64,000 bases of DNA from Clostridia bacterium (GTDB lineage Bacteria; Bacillota; Clostridia; Oscillospirales; CAG-272): contig JAFQVV010000037.1 in assembly GCA_017407835.1 (NCBI GenBank), positions 38,835-102,834 on the forward strand, read 5' to 3'. The notes beneath the pieces are model-generated. The model worked only from the letters and a program-made list of their open reading frames with translations, had not been told where the DNA came from and did not search any database. Made by a program: the position numbers and the translations under genes. Of this stretch, positions 43,930 to 50,635 are shown piece by piece (the stretch's first letter is position 1; each line of letters begins with the position of its first letter).

Positions 43930-44122
43930 AGTAGGAATCGAAAACAACGGCGTTTTCGTCGGCGCGAGGAGTTTCCCAGACCGCAAAAAGCCTTGCATCG
44001 TGGTCGAGCGCGGCAATCAGTGCGTAGTCCTCGGCTCCTTCATCGACGCAGACCGTGTGGACCTCTTCGAGCAGGCCTTGCGGGATATGCTGAAAAGGAG
44101 CGAGAAAACAGATCATGACTGA
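43922..44122 (+). CDS. Small phage protein (MAKxGI family), copy 1
   Basis: 66 residues, MAKVGIENNGVFVGA and DRKKPCIVVERGNQ. It is about two-thirds identical to the product at 46402-46587. The start again overlaps CATGGCTAA. Function unknown. Confidence 0.6.
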   Translation: MAKVGIENNGVFVGARSFPDRKKPCIVVERGNQCVVLGSFIDADRVDLFEQALRDMLKRSEKTDHD

Positions 44123-44621
44123 CAACGATATCATGAAGACGTTGGAAGCCATAGCTTCCGAAGCTATCGGTGATTGCAAAAGGGATTGCGCTTTTTATGA
44201 CGGACGGGTACACTATTGCGCCGGAGTTATCAGCCGTAACGCTCTTGATCTTATCGGACGCTATAAGGCAGAGATCGCAGACTTACAGGACGTAATCCGA
44301 TGCGAAAAAGAAACAAACGAGCATTTGTGCGATGAATGGAGTGCTTTGTCGAGAGAGTGTGACCGCCAAAAGGCAGAGATTGAGAGGTTGCAGAGCAAAG
44401 TTGAAAAGCTGGGAAAGAAACAGTATGACCTTTATAGTCAGATAGTAAACCTTAAAGACGATGTGAAATACTCAAAATCCGAAGCCATCAAAGAGTTTGC
44501 GGAGAGGATGAAAGATATAGTTGACGAGCCTGCATTGATAAGAGGCAGAGTTATAGACTCAATGATGGCGAAAATCGACAAGCTTGTAAAAGAAATGACG
44601 GAGGAAAACAGCAATGGATGA
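44115..44621 (+). CDS. Coiled-coil phage protein
   Basis: 168 residues. The middle (about 55-125) is a coiled coil with heptads (EIADLQDVIRCEKE, EIERLQSKVEKLG). The N-terminus has CKRDCAF and a YCAG motif. No domain identified. Confidence 0.6.
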   Translation: MTDNDIMKTLEAIASEAIGDCKRDCAFYDGRVHYCAGVISRNALDLIGRYKAEIADLQDVIRCEKETNEHLCDEWSALSRECDRQKAEIERLQSKVEKLGKKQYDLYSQIVNLKDDVKYSKSEAIKEFAERMKDIVDEPALIRGRVIDSMMAKIDKLVKEMTEENSNG

Positions 44622-44874
44622 ATTGAAGCCTTGCCCGTTTTGCGGGAGTGAAATACGCATAGTTGTTTGTGACGATGAAGGCAATACACACAGCGATGAC
44701 TACGGAAATGAACCGTGGAGTGGACTTGGGTATCAGCTATATCACGACATAGACGATGACACAAGTGAAAAATGTCCGATAGCAATGCACAGTGGCGAAG
44801 GCGTTATGGGCGTTTGGATATATGACACAAGAGAAGAAGCAATCGAGGCATGGAACAGGAGGGCAGCAGAATGA
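44614..44874 (+). CDS. Lar-family restriction alleviation protein
   Basis: 86 residues with LKPCPFCGSE at the start and EAIEAWNRRA at the end, the two hallmarks of the Lar family (Pfam 14354). Rac prophage Lar reduces host type I restriction; here a role beside the phage methyltransferase is plausible but unproven. Confidence 0.78.
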   Translation: MDELKPCPFCGSEIRIVVCDDEGNTHSDDYGNEPWSGLGYQLYHDIDDDTSEKCPIAMHSGEGVMGVWIYDTREEAIEAWNRRAAE

Positions 44875-45044
44875 GAAATTTTAAAAAATTCGCTTGGATT
44901 ACCTATATGGTGCTAAGTCTTATTTCCACGGTATCATTGGGACTTTCACTGTTTTTTGATGGTCTCAATGTGTTTGATCAATTATCTTTTCTGATTCAAG
45001 GCGTTGGTTTCGCGTTTGTAAGCGGTGCGTATTTCGGTATGTAA
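44871..45044 (+). CDS. 57-residue membrane protein
   Basis: Two hydrophobic helices (about 8-28 and 38-56) with no charged loop motif. The start overlaps the Lar stop (ATGA). Function unknown; it is not at a lysis-gene position. Confidence 0.55.
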   Translation: MRNFKKFAWITYMVLSLISTVSLGLSLFFDGLNVFDQLSFLIQGVGFAFVSGAYFGM

Positions 45045-45057
45045 AGGAGAAAACACT

Positions 45058-45402
45058 ATGATTGAATTTCTCACCCAAACAACCCCGACTGCACGGAAAA
45101 AGCATATCTGCGACCTATGCGACGGCGAAATCAACGTCGGCGAAAAATACGAACGGCAGAGCGGAATGGTTGACGGAGACTTCTTTGAAACGAAAGCTCA
45201 CTCTTCTTGCATGGAAATCTGCCGCCGATATTGCCGTGATATCGGCGAGAGCGAATTTGTCACGGAGTGCGTTATCGACTGGTTGCGCGACCGAATCTGC
45301 GATGACTGCGAAACCAGAGAAGAATGTCCGCACCGCACACCATTCACCTGCACAAGGGTATACGAACTTACAACGAGCAAGGAGGAAACCGATCATGATT
45401 AA
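45058..45402 (+). CDS. Zinc-finger phage protein
   Basis: 114 residues, with CDLCDGEINVGEKYERQSG near residue 20 and CDDCETREECPH near 85; AAGGAGAAAA precedes the ATG. The pattern suggests a treble-clef zinc site. Function unknown. Confidence 0.6.
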   Translation: MIEFLTQTTPTARKKHICDLCDGEINVGEKYERQSGMVDGDFFETKAHSSCMEICRRYCRDIGESEFVTECVIDWLRDRICDDCETREECPHRTPFTCTRVYELTTSKEETDHD

Positions 45403-46054
45403 GGTAGAACACATCGAGGTATTCAACTGGGAGGGTGCGATTCGCGGCATGAGGAACCCACTTAATTCGTGGGAAAAATCCGACAGCGAATGGAAATTCA
45501 CCGGGTACTCGTCTAAGGCGGAGCGAGGGACGCATGAATACATCATCGGCGAAGCTGATCTCGCGCTCATGCGCAAGCTGTGCCGTGCCGGGAGCGACCA
45601 CCGCAAATTCCTGCGGCAGATCATGGTGAGCATGGATATCACCGCGCCGCTGTATTGGTGGAAAGAGTTTGACACCTACAAGGTCGGGACGGTTGCCAAT
45701 TCGTGCAGTACGATGCACACCATCCATAAGAAGCCGTTCGAGCTGGATGATTTTTCGATTGAGCATCTGTCAATCAAAAACTATACGCGATTTGTGAACA
45801 CTACCTTGTCATGGTTGAATGAGTCGCTGGACGATTATCTGCGTACAAATGATAAAGCCGATTGGTGGCAGATCATTCAGCTTTTGCCGACTACATACAA
45901 TCAGAAGCGCACCGTAACGCTCAATTATGAGGTGTTGTTGAATATGTATCATGCGCGGCGCAATCACAAGCTGGACGAGTGGCGCGCGTTCTGCGGTTAC
46001 ATCGAAGAAATGCCGTATTTCGCGGAGATTTGTTTGGAGGGTGACAATGGCTGA
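45395..46054 (+). CDS. Conserved phage protein, possibly ThyX-like fold
   Basis: 219 residues. It starts MIKVEHIEVFNWEGAIRGMR with RNPLNSW. The segment ITAPLYWWKEFDTYKVGTVA followed by NSCSTMH is laid out like the flavin/dUMP-binding region of FAD-dependent thymidylate synthases, but the RHRxxS signature is absent. A frequent phage hypothetical. GCAAGGAGG supports the ATG at 45395; a longer open frame upstream overlaps a real gene and is rejected. Confidence 0.65.
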   Translation: MIKVEHIEVFNWEGAIRGMRNPLNSWEKSDSEWKFTGYSSKAERGTHEYIIGEADLALMRKLCRAGSDHRKFLRQIMVSMDITAPLYWWKEFDTYKVGTVANSCSTMHTIHKKPFELDDFSIEHLSIKNYTRFVNTTLSWLNESLDDYLRTNDKADWWQIIQLLPTTYNQKRTVTLNYEVLLNMYHARRNHKLDEWRAFCGYIEEMPYFAEICLEGDNG

Positions 46055-46409
46055 AAAGGAATATATCGAGCGAGGTGCACTTGCTGAAGAAATAGACTCG
46101 CTTTCCGTAATTGTAACTGGTATACGGTGCGGAAAAGGCTATTTGAAAGAAATAGTAGGACATTATAAAAATAGCATTGATAGGATTATCAATGAACAGC
46201 CAGCCGCCGATGTGGTTGAGGTCAAGCACGGGAAGTGGAACTATAATCCTGATGGGATGGATTGGGGTCTTGGTGCTTGGGAATGTTCATTGTGCGGTTG
46301 TGCAAATCATAACTTGCCTATGGAAGAAAACATCAAGCCTTTGCGATGGGCTGGGTCGAACTATTGCCCGAACTGCGGCGCGAAGATGGACGGAGGCAAT
46401 GATGGCTAA
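46047..46409 (+). CDS. Small zinc-ribbon phage protein of the MAEK/PAADVVEV type, copy 2
   Basis: 120 residues: MAEKEYIERGALAEEIDSLS, then QPAADVVEVKHGKW, then a split zinc ribbon (CSLCGC and CPNCGAKMDGG). A common clostridial phage type. It is paralogous to 43278 at the N-terminus. Confidence 0.65.
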   Translation: MAEKEYIERGALAEEIDSLSVIVTGIRCGKGYLKEIVGHYKNSIDRIINEQPAADVVEVKHGKWNYNPDGMDWGLGAWECSLCGCANHNLPMEENIKPLRWAGSNYCPNCGAKMDGGNDG

Positions 46410-46587
46410 ATTGGGAATCCAACACAACGGCGTTTTTATCGGCGCAATGAGTTTACCAGACCGAAAAAAGCCTTGTCTTGTGGTGGAGTGCGGGAACGAG
46501 TGCGTTGTCATTGGCACGTTTAACAATGCTGACTGTGTTGAGTTCTTCGAGCAAGCACTTCGCCAACTTTTTACCAAGGAGGAATAA
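46402..46587 (+). CDS. Small phage protein (MAKxGI family), copy 2
   Basis: 61 residues, MAKLGIQHNGVFIGA and DRKKPCLVVECGNE. Paralogue of 43922-44122. An ATG three bases upstream is also possible. Function unknown. Confidence 0.6.
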   Translation: MAKLGIQHNGVFIGAMSLPDRKKPCLVVECGNECVVIGTFNNADCVEFFEQALRQLFTKEE

Positions 46588-46589
46588 CC

Positions 46590-47075
46590 ATGGCAATTTT
46601 AGACTCAGGCGAACGCAGAGAATTCGACTCCGGAGCCGTGCGAGATATCCAGACGGGGAAGGGTAGATGTGATCTGCTTCCGCTCGATATCGTCGCGTCG
46701 CTGTGCATATATGTTCCACTTGATTACATCGCTGCGTTCATGGAAGACGGGGACGAGACGAACTTGCTCGAAGCGGCGAGCCGCTTTGTGGATGACGCAT
46801 TCCAAGACAAAGCGACCGCCATGCTGGAGCTGTCCCGCCACTTTGAAGACGGCGCCACTAAGTACGGTGAACGCAACTGGGAGCGTGGCATACCCACGCA
46901 CTGCTACATAGACTCGGCCGTTCGCCACTACCTCAAACATATGCGCGGCGATACTGACGAACGCCACGACCGCGCCTTTGTCTGGAACTGCCTTTGCTGT
47001 GCCTGGACTGTGCGCCATTTGCCACTGATGGATGATATCCCACATAACACATTATACAAAACCAAGGAGGTATGA
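46590..47075 (+). CDS. dATP/dGTP diphosphohydrolase-like protein (DUF5664)
   Basis: 161 residues. The segment HFEDGATKYGERNWERGIP, then AVRHYLKHMRG and DERHDRAFVWNCLC match the phage dATP/dGTP pyrophosphohydrolase N-terminal family, whose His/Asp/Glu residues bind metal. It may adjust nucleotide pools. No purZ-like gene is visible, so base replacement is not indicated. AAGGAGG precedes the ATG. Confidence 0.75.
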   Translation: MAILDSGERREFDSGAVRDIQTGKGRCDLLPLDIVASLCIYVPLDYIAAFMEDGDETNLLEAASRFVDDAFQDKATAMLELSRHFEDGATKYGERNWERGIPTHCYIDSAVRHYLKHMRGDTDERHDRAFVWNCLCCAWTVRHLPLMDDIPHNTLYKTKEV

Positions 47076-47077
47076 AC

Positions 47078-47362
47078 ATGAAACAATTTTACTCTGATCA
47101 CGTAACCCACGCCATGAAGATGTACCAGCGCAGACCTAACGATCCAACTAAGGCCACAAGGGAAGATATCGCTGCTTGTGCTTCTGTGCTGGATAACATG
47201 ACAACCAATGACGCAAATCTCATTATCGATGTATACAAGGATGGCGATTTCCCCGGAGCGGTTAAGCTTGCAGCATACGCTCACGGCGTGCATGAGTCCT
47301 CTGTGTGGGCTTTGGTGGACGAGTTCGGCCGTAACTTCGCCCGCGTTCGTGGGTTGCTGTGA
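47078..47362 (+). CDS. Hypothetical phage protein before terminase
   Basis: 94 residues, mostly helical, MKQFYSDHVTHAMKMYQRRP. AAGGAGGT precedes the ATG at 47078; an ATG at 47072 is too close. Not recognised. Confidence 0.65.
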   Translation: MKQFYSDHVTHAMKMYQRRPNDPTKATREDIAACASVLDNMTTNDANLIIDVYKDGDFPGAVKLAAYAHGVHESSVWALVDEFGRNFARVRGLL

Positions 47363-47372
47363 GGTGTCTGAT

Positions 47373-47930
47373 ATGGGAGCCATTAAAGAAACTACTATGG
47401 AAGTAGTCACTACAGATGCGACCACTAAGCCTGCACGAAAGAGCAGGGGGAGGGTTCCGCAGTCTACGGCGGGCATTGATCCGGACGATGTTAGATCTGC
47501 GCTGTTTGAAGTTATGGAAGCGTATAAACAGCCGAAAGTGAGATCGGATGAAGAAATGCTCGACAGAATAGCGTTATACTTCGCCACTTGCGCGGAAAGA
47601 GGATCGCACCCGGTACTTGAAGAGATGGCACTATATTGCGGGTACACGCTCGATAGTTTTTGGGATATTGAGCACGGGAGAAACAAAGGGTTTTCTCCGC
47701 AGACGTCCGCCATCGTAAAAAAAGCGAAGTTTTGTGTACAAACTTTGGATGCAAAACTCGCAACTTCCGGAAAGCTTAACTTTCTCGCATACTGCTTCCG
47801 GGCGAAGAATTATTACGGGATGCAAGACAAGGTTGAACACGTTGTTACATCAGGCACGGCGGAGGTCTACAGCCGCGACGACATCGCCAGCCGCTACATG
47901 ATCGACGGCGGCGACGGTACTGTGGAATGA
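47373..47930 (+). CDS. Terminase small subunit-like protein
   Basis: 185 residues. The N-terminal tail is Thr/Lys-rich. The middle is a helical DNA-binding-like region (MLDRIALYFATCAERGSHPV, then YCGYTLDSFWDIEHGR), and the C-terminus is YYGMQDKVEHVVTSG, typical of small terminases that recognise the packaging site. It is the last gene before a terminator; the large subunit follows only after the inserted cassette. Confidence 0.75.
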   Translation: MGAIKETTMEVVTTDATTKPARKSRGRVPQSTAGIDPDDVRSALFEVMEAYKQPKVRSDEEMLDRIALYFATCAERGSHPVLEEMALYCGYTLDSFWDIEHGRNKGFSPQTSAIVKKAKFCVQTLDAKLATSGKLNFLAYCFRAKNYYGMQDKVEHVVTSGTAEVYSRDDIASRYMIDGGDGTVE

Positions 47931-47935
47931 CACGA

Positions 47936-47970
47936 AAAGCCCCGGGGCGCATTGCCTCGGGGCTTTGGTT
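47936..47970 (+). terminator. Terminator after terminase small subunit
   Basis: A 13-bp stem (AAAGCCCCGGGGC with GCCTCGGGGCTTT, one wobble) and a 5-nt loop, closed by TTTGGTT. It seals the early operon. Confidence 0.75.
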
Positions 47971-48021
47971 ATATTGCCGCACTGGTTACACATCTTATTT
48001 TATTTTTTATTCTCCTTGTAC

Positions 48022-48050
48022 TTGACATTTTCGCTTGCCTGTGATACAAT
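48022..48050 (+). promoter_or_regulatory. Promoter of small RNA candidate
   Basis: TTGACA, 17 bp, TACAAT. No start codon with a usable site follows. Confidence 0.75.
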
Positions 48051-48056
48051 GGAGGT

Positions 48057-48140
48057 GCGAAGGGCGGCGGCAAGCTTCCGCCCCTCGACCTTGTTTGACT
48101 GCCCGCTATGCGTTCCTACCGCTGGCGGGCTTTCGCTTTA
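48057..48140 (+). ncRNA. Candidate structured small RNA
   Basis: Between a consensus promoter and a hairpin with a broken T-run. Stem 1 is GGGCGG (48062-48067) with CCGCCC (48078-48083). Stem 2 is GCCCGC (48101-48106) with GCGGGC (48125-48130), then TTTCGCTTT. Length about 84 nt. The only ATG overlaps the -10 box. Its 3' end meets the 3' end of a minus-strand small gene. Confidence 0.5.
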
Positions 48141-48275
48141 GTCTCGGAAGACTTTAGCGTCTCGGACGATCTGCGCCGCTTCTTCTGGCGTTTTCGCCGT
48201 CGCTTCAATCAGCTTCGCGAGCTGTTCGAGCAAGCGGTCAAGCCTTGCGTCGCTCACGCTGTCGCACCCTTTCAT
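48138..48275 (-). CDS. 45-residue protein convergent with small RNA
   Basis: Encodes MKGCDSVSDARLDRLLEQLA with KLIEATAKTPEEAAQIVRDA to follow, an amphipathic helical protein. It has GTGAGG 7 nt before the ATG and a perfect minus-strand promoter 50 bp upstream. It is not hydrophobic, so not a classic type I toxin. Function unknown. Confidence 0.6.
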   Translation of the reverse strand: MKGCDSVSDARLDRLLEQLAKLIEATAKTPEEAAQIVRDAKVFRD

Positions 48276-48301
48276 CGTGATACCTCACCTGCCTTTCTTG
48301 G

Positions 48302-48318
48302 CGTACCTCTTTGGTACG
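48302..48318 (-). promoter_or_regulatory. Hairpin/operator at transcript start of 45-residue gene
   Basis: CGTACC and GGTACG with a 5-nt spacer, at the predicted +1 of the minus-strand promoter. It could be an operator or a 5' stem. Confidence 0.4.
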
Positions 48319-48323
48319 ATTAT

Positions 48324-48352
48324 ATTATAGCACGATTTGCCGTAAATGTCAA
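48324..48352 (-). promoter_or_regulatory. Promoter of 45-residue gene
   Basis: Perfect TTGACA, 17 bp, TATAAT on the minus strand. CCGTAAAT at 48340-48347 lies next to the -35. Confidence 0.85.
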
Positions 48353-48530
48353 TAGGTAAATCAAGATTTTTCGTAATTCTTTCGTTATTTTTTTATATTT
48401 TCGTTTCGGATCGCCGTTGCGCTGGCTAATCTCGAGCGGGATGCCCCCCGGGGGGATGTGCGGTTTCCGCCAAGGGCGGGGTAAGTCCCGAAAATATCCC
48501 CAAAAGCAAAAAAGAATTTACGAAAAACGG

Positions 48531-48559
48531 TTGACAAGTTTCCGTAAATATGGTATAAT
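48531..48559 (+). promoter_or_regulatory. Promoter of serine recombinase
   Basis: Perfect TTGACA, 17 bp, TATAAT. ATTTACG (48516-48522) and CGTAAAT (48543-48549) flank the -35 as an inverted pair; CCGTAAAT is shared with the promoter at 48324-48352. A CCCCCCGGGGGG palindrome lies upstream at 48444-48455. Confidence 0.85.
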
Positions 48560-48590
48560 ACACTTGAAAACAGCAAAGGAGACTCTTTCA

Positions 48591-49352
48591 ATGAAAAACG
48601 TAGCGGCATATATTCGCGTAAGCACAGAAGGACAAATTGGCGACGATAAGTTTGGTCTTGATGTTCAGCGAGAGCAAATTATTGAATATTGCGAAAAGAA
48701 CAATATGAAGATTATCCGATGGTTCTCTGATGAAGGGGAGAGCGGCGCAAAGTTTCGTCCCGGTTTTGACGAAATTGTATATGGAGATGTAACCAATCCT
48801 CCGTTTGAGGCAGTTGTTGCCGCAAAATCGGATCGTGTTGCGCGAGATATTAATGTTTACTACTACTACAAGGGAGCTCTTCTTCGTAAAAATATAGATC
48901 TGATCAGTATTTCAGAGGATTTTGGACAGTTTGGCGTGTTTTCGAAAATGCTTGAGGCATTTACGCTTACGTGTGCAGAAATGGAGCGTGAAAACATCAA
49001 CAAGCGCACGAGTGCCGGCCGTGCTGTAAAATCTGCGAGAGGTGGATATTCTGGCGGTCGGGCTCCGTATGGTTATCACGCAGAGAACGGGATGCTTGTC
49101 ATCACCCCGTCGGAGGCTGAAGTTGTGCGAACAATTTTTCGCATGAAAGATGAAGAGGGGAAAACATACCGAGATGTTAGTGAGTATTTGAACAAGCTGG
49201 GGCTCACGAATAAGAGTGGGTCTATGTTTTCCATCAGTACGATACAGACGATTTACGAAAATAAGAAAACGTATCAAGGTTGGTATCGATACGGAAAAAA
49301 TGCAGAATGGGTAAAGGGTGTTCACATACCGATCTTGACAGCAGGGGAATGA
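48591..49352 (+). CDS. Serine recombinase, short (C-terminally truncated) form
   Basis: 253 residues. The resolvase catalytic domain (about 1-150) has Ser11 in YIRVSTEGQ, and SDRVARD and EMERENINKRTSAG are seen. A recombinase domain starts with GGRAPYGYH (about 165-245). The protein stops right after GVHIPILTAGE, where larger relatives continue into coiled-coil and zinc domains. It is a second recombinase besides the integrase, with its own consensus promoter; AAGGAG precedes the ATG. Activity is uncertain. Confidence 0.8.
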   Translation: MKNVAAYIRVSTEGQIGDDKFGLDVQREQIIEYCEKNNMKIIRWFSDEGESGAKFRPGFDEIVYGDVTNPPFEAVVAAKSDRVARDINVYYYYKGALLRKNIDLISISEDFGQFGVFSKMLEAFTLTCAEMERENINKRTSAGRAVKSARGGYSGGRAPYGYHAENGMLVITPSEAEVVRTIFRMKDEEGKTYRDVSEYLNKLGLTNKSGSMFSISTIQTIYENKKTYQGWYRYGKNAEWVKGVHIPILTAGE

Positions 49353-49363
49353 TGCGGTATAAT
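49335..49363 (+). promoter_or_regulatory. Promoter of zinc-ribbon membrane protein gene
   Basis: Perfect TTGACA, 17 bp, TATAAT, overlapping the last codons of the recombinase. Confidence 0.85.
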
Positions 49364-49382
49364 GATACCGAGGTGATAAATC

Positions 49383-50552
49383 ATGGGAAAATACGGTTCT
49401 CCACAGGTTGGGATATTTGCGAAAGGGAACGAGGACTATGACAGGCCTGATCTGAACAAATGTCCGGATTGCGGCGTTTATTTTTCCTCAGATATTTGTC
49501 CGATTTGCAAGAAGGTTTGCCCAGAGGAAATGCGGGCGGGAAACCGGGAGTCGAAATCAATCCGGAACAATAAATCGAACAGGCTCAAAAAAAAGATCAT
49601 CTCGATTTTCATCATAGTGATTGCTCTATTTGTTTTCGGTGTTGTTCTGTTGGGGGGTGTATGCGGATGGATAAACGGAGATATTGAATCGATCGTAAAC
49701 GGCAACGCAGAAATGACCAAAAACAACGATCAAACCGTTTCATGGCCAAAAGAGACGGGAGGTTCTTCGATCGAATCATCGAACCCCATTGGATCCACGA
49801 CGAAGTTTAGCAAAGAGAGTTATAACAGCGGTCTTGGATATGAAGAGCTTTACCGTTACCCTGGAATGCACAAGGGAGAAAAAGTTAAAATATTTGGGTA
49901 TGTCTATCTCGTAGTAGATGGCGATCCGAATATTGCAATCATAACAGCGGAGAACCGCCCATTTGATCTAATCTGCATCACCTACACCGACAAGGCAACA
50001 GGGTCGAGACTGATGTCGGGCGATATTATCACGGTATACGGAAAAGGAAATGGGTTGTTCGAGAATGAATATATGACACTTCCGTGGATTTCTGCGGATT
50101 TGATTGAAATCGAATCGGAAAAAGGTGAAAATGAAGAAAAAAACAGCGAAGAGGTCAAAGAACAGGTAATAGAATTTTCGTTTGGTGATACGATTGAAAT
50201 AGGAGACTGGCAGGTAACGCTGAAAAAATATACAAGGCAAAAAGAAGTCAATTACGACGGAACAATATCAAACACACTATATGTTGCTGCCAAAAACATC
50301 GGGACTGAAGATAACAAAGTTGGTTGGGACTTGTCTTTTTCTATCATATATGACGGTAAATACAAGTATACGCCGAATGCGAGCATGGGAATGAGCGATA
50401 TCGTTCCGGCACTTGGAACTTCAGACGGATATTATTATTTTTACATTCCGGAAGAAGCCTGCAATTCCGATATGGACGTGGATATTGTCATCAATTACGA
50501 GAACGAAGAAGGAAAAGACGTGACGTACAAAGCGAAGTATATCAAAAAATAA
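49383..50552 (+). CDS. Zinc-ribbon, single-span membrane protein with DUF4352-like domain
   Basis: 389 residues. A cytoplasmic zinc ribbon (Cys27, Cys30, Cys39, Cys42) and a basic region precede one membrane span (about 71-95). The outer part has a Ser/Asn-rich linker, an OB-like beta domain (about 160-235: GEKVKIFGYVYLV, DIITVYGKGNG), an acidic linker and a C-terminal DUF4352-like beta-sandwich. Such proteins are usually chromosomal surface proteins. In a prophage, with its own promoter and terminator, a lysogenic-conversion or superinfection-exclusion role is inferred. GAGGTGA precedes the ATG. Confidence 0.75.
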   Translation: MGKYGSPQVGIFAKGNEDYDRPDLNKCPDCGVYFSSDICPICKKVCPEEMRAGNRESKSIRNNKSNRLKKKIISIFIIVIALFVFGVVLLGGVCGWINGDIESIVNGNAEMTKNNDQTVSWPKETGGSSIESSNPIGSTTKFSKESYNSGLGYEELYRYPGMHKGEKVKIFGYVYLVVDGDPNIAIITAENRPFDLICITYTDKATGSRLMSGDIITVYGKGNGLFENEYMTLPWISADLIEIESEKGENEEKNSEEVKEQVIEFSFGDTIEIGDWQVTLKKYTRQKEVNYDGTISNTLYVAAKNIGTEDNKVGWDLSFSIIYDGKYKYTPNASMGMSDIVPALGTSDGYYYFYIPEEACNSDMDVDIVINYENEEGKDVTYKAKYIKK

Positions 50553-50571
50553 CCATCATACAACAAACACA

Positions 50572-50620
50572 GGCGCGAAGCTGCGCGTGCGATTGCACGA
50601 ATGGCTTCGTGCCCTTTTTT
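50572..50620 (+). terminator. Terminator closing the cassette
   Basis: GGCGCGAAGC pairs with GCTTCGTGCC around an inner CGTGC/GCACG hairpin, followed by TTTTTT. It precedes terL by 16 nt. Confidence 0.85.
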
Positions 50621-50635
50621 ATTTTCGGGAGGATT

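Noticed and set aside
45062..45394. N-terminal extension of the gene at 45395
   Set aside because: It would fully overlap the zinc-finger gene 45058-45402 in another frame, while a strong AGGAGG site supports the start at 45395.
46590..47075. Evidence for a 2-aminoadenine (Z) genome from the dATP/dGTP hydrolase-like gene
   Set aside because: No purZ-like gene or Z-type polymerase is visible in the window, and this family is common in ordinary phages.
48049..48141. 30-codon plus-strand ORF (MEVRRAAASF...) in the small RNA region
   Set aside because: Its ATG overlaps the -10 box and has no ribosome binding site; the region is better explained as a structured RNA.
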